DNA of 64,000 nt from Acholeplasma hippikon. Its GTDB lineage: Bacteria > Bacillota_I > Bacilli_A > Acholeplasmatales > Acholeplasmataceae. The position numbers and the translations under genes are program-made. The notes below the pieces were generated by a model. That model did no database searches. It was not told where the DNA came from and saw nothing but the letters and a program-made list of their open reading frames with translations. The stretch lies in assembly GCF_900660755.1 (NCBI RefSeq), contig NZ_LR215050.1, positions 620,001-684,000 of the forward strand, read 5' to 3'. Positions 45,130-54,013 of the stretch are shown here, piece after piece (the first letter of the stretch is position 1; every line of letters starts with the position of its first letter).

Positions 45130-46403
45130 TATAATACCTCCCAGTTATTGGCTTCAATTTGCATACTTAAGCCATTTTCACTTAAAATTTTAACAAACGC
45201 TTGTTCAAATTCTCGTTCAACAATCTTTGAAATAAATGAAATACATAAAGTATCTTGATAACTAATTACAGCCGCTACTTTAGGCGTATCATTCGATGGT
45301 GTGATGATAAATTGATAGTGACTAATGAAAGATTCCATTTTCTTAGGAATTGTTACTTTGCCAAGATTTGAAATGACATATGAATTTAATGCCTCACCAA
45401 CAATACCATATGCACTGCGCATCGCAACTACCTTAACCGGAAGTGGTACTGCACGTAATAAGAAATTTTTTTCAATCTTAACGTTTTCTACAATTTGATC
45501 TATCATACGTTCAACATTAAGTTCTTCTTTCATCATACGTTTAACATCCGTAATGACTTGTTCTAACTTTAAATCATTTTGATTTAAATCATAATTGATT
45601 CTAAAGTAACTGATGAAATTACGCATCGTTACGCTTGGGAAATATTGACGCATATTAACCGGTATAAATAATCTAAATAAGTGTTTATATTTATCTAATC
45701 CACCACTACGTTTTGCAGCTAAAATTAAACTTGCAGCGAAAAACTCTGTCACTGTACAATTATATGCTTTAACAACTGCTTTCATTTTTTCTACACTTAA
45801 ATATAGATGCATAACTGCATTATAGTTATTTGCATAATTTGTTCCCTTTAAGTGATGTGCTTTCGGTTCTTTAGCCTTTTTTATTTTTTTCTTATGATAT
45901 AACTTTTTAAACTGATCTTCAATTTCTTGATAATTACCTAAACTATCAATTGTCTTAATTAACCCTTCAGGTTCAATTTCTTTACCTAATAAATTTAAGT
46001 ATTCAAATGCTAAGGAATTAATAAATTCTAAAGCACCTTTTCCATCAGTTAAGGCGTGGAAATATTCAACCGTTAGACGTTGTTTATAATACATTGTCCT
46101 AAAAAGAAAATCATTATTTTCTCTAAAATATAAAAATTCATTGACATATCCAGTATCTTCATAAAGTATTGGATTTTTTTTATTTTCTTCATAGAAATGC
46201 CAAAAGAGTCCTCTTCTTAAGCGAACATTCATGTGTCTAAAACGTTTAGTTGTTTTTACCAACGCTTCTACTAAAACTTCCCTATTGATTTCTTCTTTAA
46301 AGACCACAGAGATGCGAAACATATATGTTCTTGATTCATTGGCAACGACTGGAAAGATTTTAGCAGCATTGTCTAGATCATAATACTTTTGTAATTTAGC
46401 CAC
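45129..46403 (-). CDS. condensation-domain/alcohol-acetyltransferase-like acyltransferase
   Basis: A 424-residue protein of the chloramphenicol-acetyltransferase/condensation superfamily. The active-site HxxxDG is FHALTDGKGALEF near residue 115, and the second conserved region, RNFISYFRINYDL, is near 270. It should transfer an acyl group to an alcohol or amine; no carrier-protein or NRPS gene is nearby, so a lipid or glycolipid acceptor is possible. Coupled to the DUF6320-like gene. Follows the Mrp gene by 15 bases, so all may belong to the long operon starting at the ABC ATPase. Confidence 0.8.
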   Translation of the reverse strand: MAKLQKYYDLDNAAKIFPVVANESRTYMFRISVVFKEEINREVLVEALVKTTKRFRHMNVRLRRGLFWHFYEENKKNPILYEDTGYVNEFLYFRENNDFLFRTMYYKQRLTVEYFHALTDGKGALEFINSLAFEYLNLLGKEIEPEGLIKTIDSLGNYQEIEDQFKKLYHKKKIKKAKEPKAHHLKGTNYANNYNAVMHLYLSVEKMKAVVKAYNCTVTEFFAASLILAAKRSGGLDKYKHLFRLFIPVNMRQYFPSVTMRNFISYFRINYDLNQNDLKLEQVITDVKRMMKEELNVERMIDQIVENVKIEKNFLLRAVPLPVKVVAMRSAYGIVGEALNSYVISNLGKVTIPKKMESFISHYQFIITPSNDTPKVAAVISYQDTLCISFISKIVEREFEQAFVKILSENGLSMQIEANNWEVL

Positions 46404-46418
46404 ATTAAAACCTCATTT

Positions 46419-47408
46419 TTAAAATTTTGATAGGATTTCCTTAGCTAAGGATAAGTATAGTTTACCATTCATATCTTCTAAACTAAATAAATATGAATCT
46501 TTATTTAATGGTTGATTAATTGGAATTTGAATTAATAATGGTACATTTAGGGCATCTGTCACTAATTTTGCTCCACCTTCACCAAAGATAAAATCTTTTG
46601 ATTTAGCTGCTTCATTATAGTAATAACTCATATTTTCAACAACACCAATAATTTCATGTCCCATTTCTTTAGCACCTAATCCTGCTTTTAAAGCCACATG
46701 GCTGGCATTTGGATGTGGTGTTGTTACTAAAATCATCTTTGCATCTGGTACAAAGGTATGAATATCTAGTGGTACATCACCTGTTCCAGGTGGTAAGTCA
46801 ATGATAATGACTTCAATTTCATCATCCCAAACAACATTTTCAAAGAAATGCGTTAAGAGTTTCCCTAACATTGGACCACGCCACATTAAAGGCTGATTCT
46901 TTGGCATGAAAAACTCCGGTGAAATCACTTGAATACCATCTGCATCTGCTGGAATAATTTCATCATCTTCTGTTGTTGATAGTGGTTCAATTGGAAGTTT
47001 AAAAATACTTGGTAAACTTGAACCATAAATATCTGCATCAATAACGCCTACTTTTTTACCTAAGCGTTGCATTGCTTTTGCAAGGTTAGCTGATACGGTT
47101 GATTTACCAACACCACCCTTACCAGAAATCACTCCAATATACTTAATTTTCTTTTCTTCAACACTATATTTAGAGTCAATAAAGTCAATTCTTAAACCTG
47201 GATAACCAAATTTAATTTTAACTGCTCTTGCAATTTCTAATTTTATTTGTGATTCATCACGTTTACGATTTTTTAAGGCAACTACCAATTCAACAATATT
47301 ATCTTCAGTTACCTTTAAATCAATCAAACTTCCTGCAGTCTTAAAATCCAACTTTAAGGTTGGATCAATTAATGTTTCTAAAAAGTTTTTTAAATCTAAT
47401 TCATTCAT
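46419..47408 (-). CDS. Mrp/NBP35-family P-loop ATPase without cysteines
   Basis: A 329-residue protein: a degenerate DUF59 (MIP18) domain (about 1-80) and a deviant Walker A SGKGGVGKSTVS near 94-105, then DADIYGSSLPSIF and IIDLPPGTGD. In Fe-S carriers of this family (ApbC, Nbp35) a C-x-x-C follows ENMSYF; here the sequence is ENMSYYYNEAAKSKDFIFGEGG and the whole protein has no cysteine. It therefore probably does not bind a [4Fe-4S] cluster by the known motif and may act in another way, as the Mrp-family regulator SalA of Bacillus does. Overlaps the ABC permease gene by eight bases. Confidence 0.88.
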   Translation of the reverse strand: MNELDLKNFLETLIDPTLKLDFKTAGSLIDLKVTEDNIVELVVALKNRKRDESQIKLEIARAVKIKFGYPGLRIDFIDSKYSVEEKKIKYIGVISGKGGVGKSTVSANLAKAMQRLGKKVGVIDADIYGSSLPSIFKLPIEPLSTTEDDEIIPADADGIQVISPEFFMPKNQPLMWRGPMLGKLLTHFFENVVWDDEIEVIIIDLPPGTGDVPLDIHTFVPDAKMILVTTPHPNASHVALKAGLGAKEMGHEIIGVVENMSYYYNEAAKSKDFIFGEGGAKLVTDALNVPLLIQIPINQPLNKDSYLFSLEDMNGKLYLSLAKEILSKF

Positions 47409-48765
47409 CTAAATTATTTTCCTCATACATTCTCTTGTTTGCTTCTAATGCTTTTGCATTTTTATACGCATTCTTCATACGCTTAAATAGTTTGGATTGA
47501 TCATAAGATAAGATACTTGCCTTATAAAGTGGTGCGATTAACAACCCTAAGACAAATACTGATGCGATTAACACAACAATCCCTACAATCGCTTCAAATA
47601 ATGAAATATAGCCCATTAAATAAGTAATTGGGATAGATAATGGTGCGAAGAACGGAATATAAGTAAAAATTGATAATAACAAGCCAGACTGGCTTAATCC
47701 TGCAAGCATTGAACCTAAATACCCTGCTGTCATTAATAACATTAAAGGTGTTTGGGTTTGTTGATAATCTTCTTGGTTTAATGAAATCGAACCAATAAAT
47801 GCACCTAAAATTGCATATAATGTAGCACCTAAAATTGCACAAATAAATACTAAACTAACGACTGGCACTATCATTGGAGCGATATCACCTAAAAGTGCAC
47901 TCCATGTCTCGCTACCACCTGACACTCCATTAACAAACGCATTTAAGCCTAGTCCTATGAGTGCATATGTTAGAATCATTGCCATTTGAATGATTTGGAA
48001 AATGATAATAGAGGCAATTTTTGCTACATAGTGCGTTGTCGGTTTAACAGAGGCAATAATGATTTCAATTGCTTTTGTTGATTTTTCATCAATAATTTCC
48101 ATTCCAATACCTTGCACTGCGAAGGTAATTAAAATAAATAATGGGATGACCGCAATTGGTGCTAAGCCCACTAGTAACTCTGAAATACCTCCACCTGAGG
48201 CTGGATTTTCTACATATTCAGGAACTAAATCTATAATTAAAGCATTATCTACATTGTTATCTAACATGTATTTAATACGGTTAAGTTCTTTTAGGCTTGC
48301 TTCTAAAGCAGTTTTTAAAACTGAATTCATTTTTGTGTCATAAACTTTTGCTTTAATCACATAGTTATTCACATCATTTGGATCTAATGATGGTTCAATT
48401 AATTCACGATATAAATAAACAAGTCCATCTTCAGTATGTTTTTGCGTGTAATAATCAAGTGGTGGGACTAAATCACTTTCAATATATGTCACATTATCCA
48501 CCATCATATAAGCGCCAATATAACTACTAATGTAGTTTTTAATATATGCTGTAAAGTCTTTATCACCTTCATCATAAGTTGAATGATTGACAATCACAAT
48601 CTCATCATCTATTTTAGTTAATTGACTACCCACTGAACCCATAATTGATGGTACTAACATAATCCCAATCATGATGACTGCAATGACAGCATTAGCAATT
48701 AAGAAAGCTTTACTAACTAAACGTTTTTTTACGCCGTATTTAACTAAGAACTTAAGCTTCTTCAT
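47401..48765 (-). CDS. ABC-2 type transporter permease (NatB-like)
   Basis: A 454-residue permease: one N-terminal helix, a long extracytoplasmic domain (about 50-190), then five to six helices, with SGGGISELLVGLAPIAVIP at the start of the core and a cytoplasmic tail. This matches the NatB/YhaP group of exporters for Na+, drugs or unknown substrates. I place the start at ATG 48765, overlapping the ATPase gene by 14 bases; an in-frame GTG at 48798 is the alternative. Partner ATPase is the gene before it. Confidence 0.85.
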   Translation of the reverse strand: MKKLKFLVKYGVKKRLVSKAFLIANAVIAVIMIGIMLVPSIMGSVGSQLTKIDDEIVIVNHSTYDEGDKDFTAYIKNYISSYIGAYMMVDNVTYIESDLVPPLDYYTQKHTEDGLVYLYRELIEPSLDPNDVNNYVIKAKVYDTKMNSVLKTALEASLKELNRIKYMLDNNVDNALIIDLVPEYVENPASGGGISELLVGLAPIAVIPLFILITFAVQGIGMEIIDEKSTKAIEIIIASVKPTTHYVAKIASIIIFQIIQMAMILTYALIGLGLNAFVNGVSGGSETWSALLGDIAPMIVPVVSLVFICAILGATLYAILGAFIGSISLNQEDYQQTQTPLMLLMTAGYLGSMLAGLSQSGLLLSIFTYIPFFAPLSIPITYLMGYISLFEAIVGIVVLIASVFVLGLLIAPLYKASILSYDQSKLFKRMKNAYKNAKALEANKRMYEENNLDE

Positions 48766-49657
48766 ACTTCTTACCTGCCTTTGCGATAAAGATTTCACTT
48801 AATGACGCTTCCTCAACTTCAAACTTTTGAATATTGTTCAATGTTTTCACATACTCAAAAACATCCATTGCATTGGCCTCATTTTCGACTTTAACAATCC
48901 ACTGATTTGAGTTTTCAATAACATCATAAACACCTTTGATTGCTTTAAGTTTATCTTTTTCAATACCATCTGCAATTAACTTTATGGTGTGTTTTTTAAA
49001 TTCCTTTTTAATGTCCTTTATTAATCCTGATAAAACCGTCTTACCTTTTTGTAAAATGACTAAGCGTTCACAAAAACTTTCAACATGATCAATTTGGTGA
49101 CTTGAGAAAATAATTGTGCAACCTTTTTCTTTGTACTCTTTAATTACCTCAACAAATAATTCCATATTAATTACATCTAAACCTGAAAAAGGCTCATCAA
49201 GCACTAATAAACTTGGTTCATTGATTAATGCTGAAATAAACTGAATCTTTTGTTGATTCCCTTTTGATAGTTCTTTAATTTTTTTATTTTTATAATTTTC
49301 AATGTCAAAACGTTTTAACCAATAATCTAAACGTTCTAGAATTGTTTTTGCATCTACATTTTTAAGTTGACCAAAATATAACATCAAGTCTTTAACGGTA
49401 AGTTTAGTTAGTAAACTACGCTCTTCAATCATATAGCCAATACGATCGACTGTATCATAGCTTACAAATTCGCCATCATACTTCACATAACCTTTAGAAG
49501 GATAAAGTAGACCCATAATGGTTCTAAAGGTTGTTGTTTTACCAGCACCATTGGTACCAAGTAATCCAAAAATTTCTCCTTTATTAACCTCAAAAGAAAG
49601 ATTCTCTACTGCAACAAAGTCGCCATATTTAAGTGTTACATCCTTTACTTCTAGCAT
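48752..49657 (-). CDS. ABC transporter ATP-binding protein (NatA-like)
   Basis: A 301-residue ATPase: Walker A GLLGTNGAGKTTT near residues 32-44, signature LSKGNQQKIQ near 134, Walker B LLVLDEPFSGLD near 156, and SSHQIDHVE with the switch His near 190. The C-terminal 80 residues are the extension found in DrrA/NatA-type exporters. First gene of a run with the permease, Mrp ATPase, acyltransferase and DUF6320 genes. Confidence 0.93.
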   Translation of the reverse strand: MLEVKDVTLKYGDFVAVENLSFEVNKGEIFGLLGTNGAGKTTTFRTIMGLLYPSKGYVKYDGEFVSYDTVDRIGYMIEERSLLTKLTVKDLMLYFGQLKNVDAKTILERLDYWLKRFDIENYKNKKIKELSKGNQQKIQFISALINEPSLLVLDEPFSGLDVINMELFVEVIKEYKEKGCTIIFSSHQIDHVESFCERLVILQKGKTVLSGLIKDIKKEFKKHTIKLIADGIEKDKLKAIKGVYDVIENSNQWIVKVENEANAMDVFEYVKTLNNIQKFEVEEASLSEIFIAKAGKKYEEA

Positions 49658-49742
49658 TTTGCATACCCCACTTAATAGATTATTTTCGTATAATTTTCTT
49701 AATATTATCTTACCATAGAAATACTTATCTAAACCAAATAAA

Positions 49743-49772
49743 AAATAACCTATACATATGTATAGGCTATTT
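49743..49772 (-). terminator. terminator of thrS
   Basis: Palindrome CCTATACATATGTATAGG (49749-49766) with flanking A/T pairing and a minus-strand T-rich run, six bases past the thrS stop. Confidence 0.75.
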
Positions 49773-49777
49773 CACAT

Positions 49778-51706
49778 TTATTTCTTTTCTTGAATTGCTT
49801 TTTGTAGTAGTTGGATAAATTCATCCACAGAAACACTCACTTGTTCTTGTGAACCGTATTGACGATAAGTTACAGATTTACCTAATACTTCTTGATCACC
49901 AACAACTAATTGGTAAGGAACCTTCATAGTTTGGGCTTCTCTAATCTTATAACCTAGTTTTTCGTTTCTAAAGTCTGATTCAACTCTAAATCCAGCCTTA
50001 GCTAATTTTTCATGTAATTCTTTAACATAGTTACCATGTGCTTCAATTGAAACTGGAATTAATTTCACTTGAACTGGTGCTAACCAAGTTGGGAATGCAC
50101 CTTTATACTCTTCCAGTAAGTATGCAACGAAACGTTCCATAGTTGATACAACACCACGGTGGATAACAACTGGACGATGATCATTCTTACCATCTTCACC
50201 AACGTATGTTAAATCAAAACGTTGTGGTAATAAGAAGTCTAATTGAATAGTTGATAATGTTTCTTCCATACCTAAAGCTGTTTTTACTTGAATATCAAGT
50301 TTTGGACCGTAGAATGCAGCTTCACCAATTGCTTCTTTATATGGTAAACCTAAGTCATCCATAACTTTCTTTAATTGACTTTCTGCTTTATTCCACATAT
50401 CGTCATCATCAAAATACTTTTCTGTATTTTCTGGGTCACGATAGCTTAAACGGAATGAGAAGTCTTTAATTCTAAAGTCTTTATAAACTTCAACAATTAA
50501 GTTAACAACACGTTTGAATTCATCTTCGATTTGGTCAGGACGTACGAAAATATGTGCATCATTTAAAGTCATTTCACGTACACGTTGTAAACCTGATAAT
50601 GCTCCGGATTTTTCATATCGATGCATCATACCAAGTTCTGCAATACGAATTGGTAATTCACGATATGAGTGTAAATCTTTCTTATAAATCATCATATGGT
50701 GAGGACAGTTCATTGGACGTAGAACTAACATTTCTCCATCCCCTAAATCCATTGGAGGATACATGTTTTCATGATAATGATCCCAGTGTCCGCTTCGTTT
50801 ATAGAATTCAACATTAGCCATAATTGGAGTATAAACGTGTAAGTAACCTAATTCGATTTCTTTATCAACAATGTAACGTTCAATAATTCTTCTTACTGTA
50901 GCACCTTTTGGTAACCAGAATGGTAAACCAGACCCTACTTCATTATTTACCATGAAGATATCTAATTCTTTACCAATCTTTCTGTGGTCGCGTTGTTTTC
51001 TTTCTTCTAACATATTTAAGTGATTTGCTAAATCTTCTTCTTTAAAGAAGGCAACCCCATAGATACGTACTAATTGTTTATTCTTAGCATCACCTCTCCA
51101 GTATGCACCAGCAATTGATAATAATTTGAAGTTTTTGATATAACGTGTTGAAGGAACGTGTCCACCACGACAAAGATCAACAAAATCACCTTGACGATAA
51201 ACTGATAAACCATCACCTTTATATTGTTCAATTAATTCTAATTTATATTCATCGTTCTTAAAGATTTCTTTAGCTTCTTCATATGATACATCTTGGCGTT
51301 CAATTTTGTAATCTTGTTTAACAAGACGTTTCATTTCTTTTTCAATATCGCCTAAACGTTGATCTGAGAATGGATCTTGACCAAAATCAACATCATAGTA
51401 AAAACCTTCTTCAATTGCAGGTCCTACTCCGAACTTAGCGTGTGGGAATAAATTTTTAATTGCTTGCGCTAAAAGGTGCGCTGCTGAGTGGTTTAAAGCT
51501 TCAAAAGATTCTTTATCTTCTTCGGTAAATAACACTAATTTTCCATCTTCATTTAATTTTCTAGAAATTTCAATTAAATGATCATTGTATTTTGCAGCAA
51601 CAATTTTCTTAGCTAAACTCACTGATAAACTTTGAGCAACTTCAAAAACTTTGATGCCTTTATTAAATTCTTTTACGCTTCCATCTGGAAAAGTAATTTT
51701 AATCAT
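49778..51706 (-). CDS. thrS: threonyl-tRNA synthetase
   Basis: A 642-residue class II synthetase of full length: TGS domain (1-60), editing domain with HSAAH near residue 73 and CRGGH near 180 (proofreading of serine intact), catalytic core with the zinc ligands in MNCPHHM near 333, and the anticodon-binding domain from about 540. Transcription is governed by a Thr T-box leader. Single-gene unit bounded by its own promoter and terminator. Confidence 0.98.
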   Translation of the reverse strand: MIKITFPDGSVKEFNKGIKVFEVAQSLSVSLAKKIVAAKYNDHLIEISRKLNEDGKLVLFTEEDKESFEALNHSAAHLLAQAIKNLFPHAKFGVGPAIEEGFYYDVDFGQDPFSDQRLGDIEKEMKRLVKQDYKIERQDVSYEEAKEIFKNDEYKLELIEQYKGDGLSVYRQGDFVDLCRGGHVPSTRYIKNFKLLSIAGAYWRGDAKNKQLVRIYGVAFFKEEDLANHLNMLEERKQRDHRKIGKELDIFMVNNEVGSGLPFWLPKGATVRRIIERYIVDKEIELGYLHVYTPIMANVEFYKRSGHWDHYHENMYPPMDLGDGEMLVLRPMNCPHHMMIYKKDLHSYRELPIRIAELGMMHRYEKSGALSGLQRVREMTLNDAHIFVRPDQIEDEFKRVVNLIVEVYKDFRIKDFSFRLSYRDPENTEKYFDDDDMWNKAESQLKKVMDDLGLPYKEAIGEAAFYGPKLDIQVKTALGMEETLSTIQLDFLLPQRFDLTYVGEDGKNDHRPVVIHRGVVSTMERFVAYLLEEYKGAFPTWLAPVQVKLIPVSIEAHGNYVKELHEKLAKAGFRVESDFRNEKLGYKIREAQTMKVPYQLVVGDQEVLGKSVTYRQYGSQEQVSVSVDEFIQLLQKAIQEKK

Positions 51707-51726
51707 AGTATTCCTCCATTTAAAAT

Positions 51727-51960
51727 AAAAATCCTTGCATATACTAAAAAATTATGCAAGGACGAAAATGCAAAGTTTCCGCGGTACCACCTTATTTCCA
51801 CGATATCAATCGTGGCACTCTAAGTAACCTTTATCGCAGGTTATACGGACTTATTGGATTAAGTCAGCTCCAAGGTGGTAACAATAATCATTAATTAGTA
51901 AGCTCTCACCATTCTTACTTCGCTTGGGTCGATTATTATCGTGTCCTTTTCAACGCTTCT
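51727..51960 (-). promoter_or_regulatory. T-box leader (threonine specifier ACC) with attenuator, controls thrS
   Basis: Minus strand: stem I with GAAUGGUGAGAGC-type apical bases, specifier ACC at 51877-51879 followed by a second ACC, T-box AAGGTGGTACCGCGG at 51779-51793, and a terminator with stem CCUUGCAU / AUGCAAGG (51732-51740 with 51754-51762) and U tract. UAAGG before the T-box can pair with CCUU of the terminator arm to form the antiterminator. Confidence 0.92.
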
Positions 51961-51965
51961 ACTAT

Positions 51966-51993
51966 ATTTTACTCTAAATCAGTATTTATTCAA
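51966..51993 (-). promoter_or_regulatory. promoter of the thrS leader, overlapping the 3' end of dnaI
   Basis: Minus-strand TTGAAT (51988-51993), 16-base spacer, TAAAAT (51966-51971). The -35 box lies in the last codons of dnaI. Confidence 0.55.
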
Positions 51994-52792
51994 TAGGTTT
52001 TTCATATTTTTCGGTAAATTCAACAGGAATTGTTAAATCTAAAATTCTTTGCATAATTCTAGCTGATTTCATACTTCCTGAATCAGATTCGACTTCTAAG
52101 AATGTCGCTAATTGTCGAAGTGTTAAATTACTTGCAATAAACACTGGCAAGTTCGCATTTAATCGATACTGTAAGATTGGTAATAAAATCTCATCTCTAA
52201 ACCAAGGTGATAAATATTCTCCACCTAAATCATCTAAGATTAAAACACTTGTTCGCTTTAGAATATTCATTTTTGATTCTAAAGTTTGTGTGTTCATTGA
52301 TCCTTTGATTGCTCTTGCTAAATCTGGAATGAATGCGAAAACAACATCAATATTTTTTGAAACTAATTCGTTTGCTAATGCACTTAATAAAAAACTTTTA
52401 CCTGTGCGATAAGGCCCGTGTAAGAATAAACCTTTCTTAAACTTAGGATAAAGTTCAATAAATTCTTTCATATAATCAATTGCTTTTTCATAATTATCAT
52501 TAAGAATCGTTACATCATCAAATTTCGCTTTAGAAATATAAACATCAGATTCAAAAGTTTCTAAATTACGTTTTAACTTAGCTCGTTTTTCTTCTAATAA
52601 TTTTTCTTTTGTCGGCACATAATCTATATGTAAAAATGGTTTTAATCTTAAACGAGGACGAACTCCTTTAAGCGAGTTATCATCACGCTGTAAAATATAC
52701 TGATACGCAATTAATAATTCTTCTTCATTGAGTTGTAAATCTTTGGTGTCTTTATCTTCACTGACGATTTTTTTAACCTCATTCATATCCAT
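51986..52792 (-). CDS. dnaI: primosomal protein DnaI (helicase loader)
   Basis: A 268-residue AAA+ loader. N-terminal helicase-interaction region, then Walker A FLHGPYRTGKSFLL near residues 122-135 (Arg-Thr before Gly-Lys-Ser as in DnaI), Walker B SVLILDDLGGE near 184, and an arginine-finger region near ILPILQYRLNANLPV. Loads the replicative helicase with DnaB. Starts three bases after dnaB. Confidence 0.93.
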   Translation of the reverse strand: MDMNEVKKIVSEDKDTKDLQLNEEELLIAYQYILQRDDNSLKGVRPRLRLKPFLHIDYVPTKEKLLEEKRAKLKRNLETFESDVYISKAKFDDVTILNDNYEKAIDYMKEFIELYPKFKKGLFLHGPYRTGKSFLLSALANELVSKNIDVVFAFIPDLARAIKGSMNTQTLESKMNILKRTSVLILDDLGGEYLSPWFRDEILLPILQYRLNANLPVFIASNLTLRQLATFLEVESDSGSMKSARIMQRILDLTIPVEFTEKYEKPIE

Positions 52793-52795
52793 ATT

Positions 52796-54001
52796 TTATA
52801 GCCCCTTTATATTATTTAGTTCATCTAAGTAAGATTGAATCCATTCAGGATTTAAATTTTTCTTAGACTTGCTAGTTGATTTAGAACTTGATTCTTTTTC
52901 TTTATTTTGTGCATCATTGTTTAAGACTAATCGGTAAGCATCTTCAGTTGTACGTATTCCCATCTTCATCCAAGTTTCTAATACTTTTTCTAGGTAGTTA
53001 ATATGTGGTAGTTCGCCTTCTTTATGTTTTAAGATGTGTAGAAGTAAGGCGTTAATCACACCAACTTCAACTTGGTTTCTATCAAGTAGTTGCATCACTG
53101 TATCTGAGTGCATACTTTGATAGTCCCCCTTACCGTATTTGGCAACAATTTGTAGTGGACTCATCTTCTTTAATGAAATGATTGCTTCCATCTCTTCATT
53201 TTGATCTTTAGTTTCAGCAACAACCATATCATCTTTCTTATGGTCTTCATAGTAGCTTTGTGCCTTGAATGCTAAGTTACCTAAATCTAAACGGCCATTT
53301 GCATCAGCAGTTAGTTTATAAACTTCTGCCATTTCTTCTGCGCTAAACCCATAAACAAATACTAACTTTTGAATGGTATCTTGTGTATGATGCGCCATTA
53401 AAATTGGTTTTTTTAATCTATCTGGTAGTAATTCAATAAACTTTTCATAATCAAGTTGCTTACTAATTTTTGCACCACGATTATTGTTTTTGCCAAGATA
53501 AGTCTTATTATCGTGATGATTTTCAGTACTTACAAAGTTAAAGACATCATCAAAGTTTTTTGTTACTTGTTTATATTCGCTTAGATCAATTTTTTCTACT
53601 CTAAAGACATCTGTTAATTGACCAAACATTTTAGGTCCAACTTCAGTTTTCAAGAATTGACCTAAGACTGTATCTTTAATGAACCCTCTTGGTGATAGTG
53701 GACTTTTTAATTGGTAAATGATATGTTCATTTAACTCATAAGTATCCAAAAGGGAAATTGCTTCTAATTTGTCTTTTGCTGCTTTTAGCTTATCAATCTT
53801 TTCTCCTAATAAATCAACTAAAAATTGATGTTGGAAAGTTTCAGATTGATAATTTTTTTGATTAAGTAAATGATATAAGGTATGGTATAAGCTAAATCCA
53901 AGCGTCCCAATAATTGGCTGATATAATAGCCCTAAGACTTTCCACTCATCACTTGATAGTGCAGATTGAGTTATTACTGAGAATGTTTGTTTAAGCTTCA
54001 T
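52796..54001 (-). CDS. dnaB: replication initiation and membrane attachment protein DnaB
   Basis: A 401-residue Firmicutes DnaB (not the helicase). N-terminal winged-helix domain (about 1-150) and a C-terminal DnaB/DnaD domain with the KKMSPLQIVAKYGKGDYQ...EVGVINALLLHILKH signature (about 270-330). It acts with DnaI and DnaD in helicase loading. The order polA-mutM/coaE-dnaB-dnaI follows Firmicutes, here without nrdR. Confidence 0.92.
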   Translation of the reverse strand: MKLKQTFSVITQSALSSDEWKVLGLLYQPIIGTLGFSLYHTLYHLLNQKNYQSETFQHQFLVDLLGEKIDKLKAAKDKLEAISLLDTYELNEHIIYQLKSPLSPRGFIKDTVLGQFLKTEVGPKMFGQLTDVFRVEKIDLSEYKQVTKNFDDVFNFVSTENHHDNKTYLGKNNNRGAKISKQLDYEKFIELLPDRLKKPILMAHHTQDTIQKLVFVYGFSAEEMAEVYKLTADANGRLDLGNLAFKAQSYYEDHKKDDMVVAETKDQNEEMEAIISLKKMSPLQIVAKYGKGDYQSMHSDTVMQLLDRNQVEVGVINALLLHILKHKEGELPHINYLEKVLETWMKMGIRTTEDAYRLVLNNDAQNKEKESSSKSTSKSKKNLNPEWIQSYLDELNNIKGL

Positions 54002-54013
54002 TTTTCTACCTCT

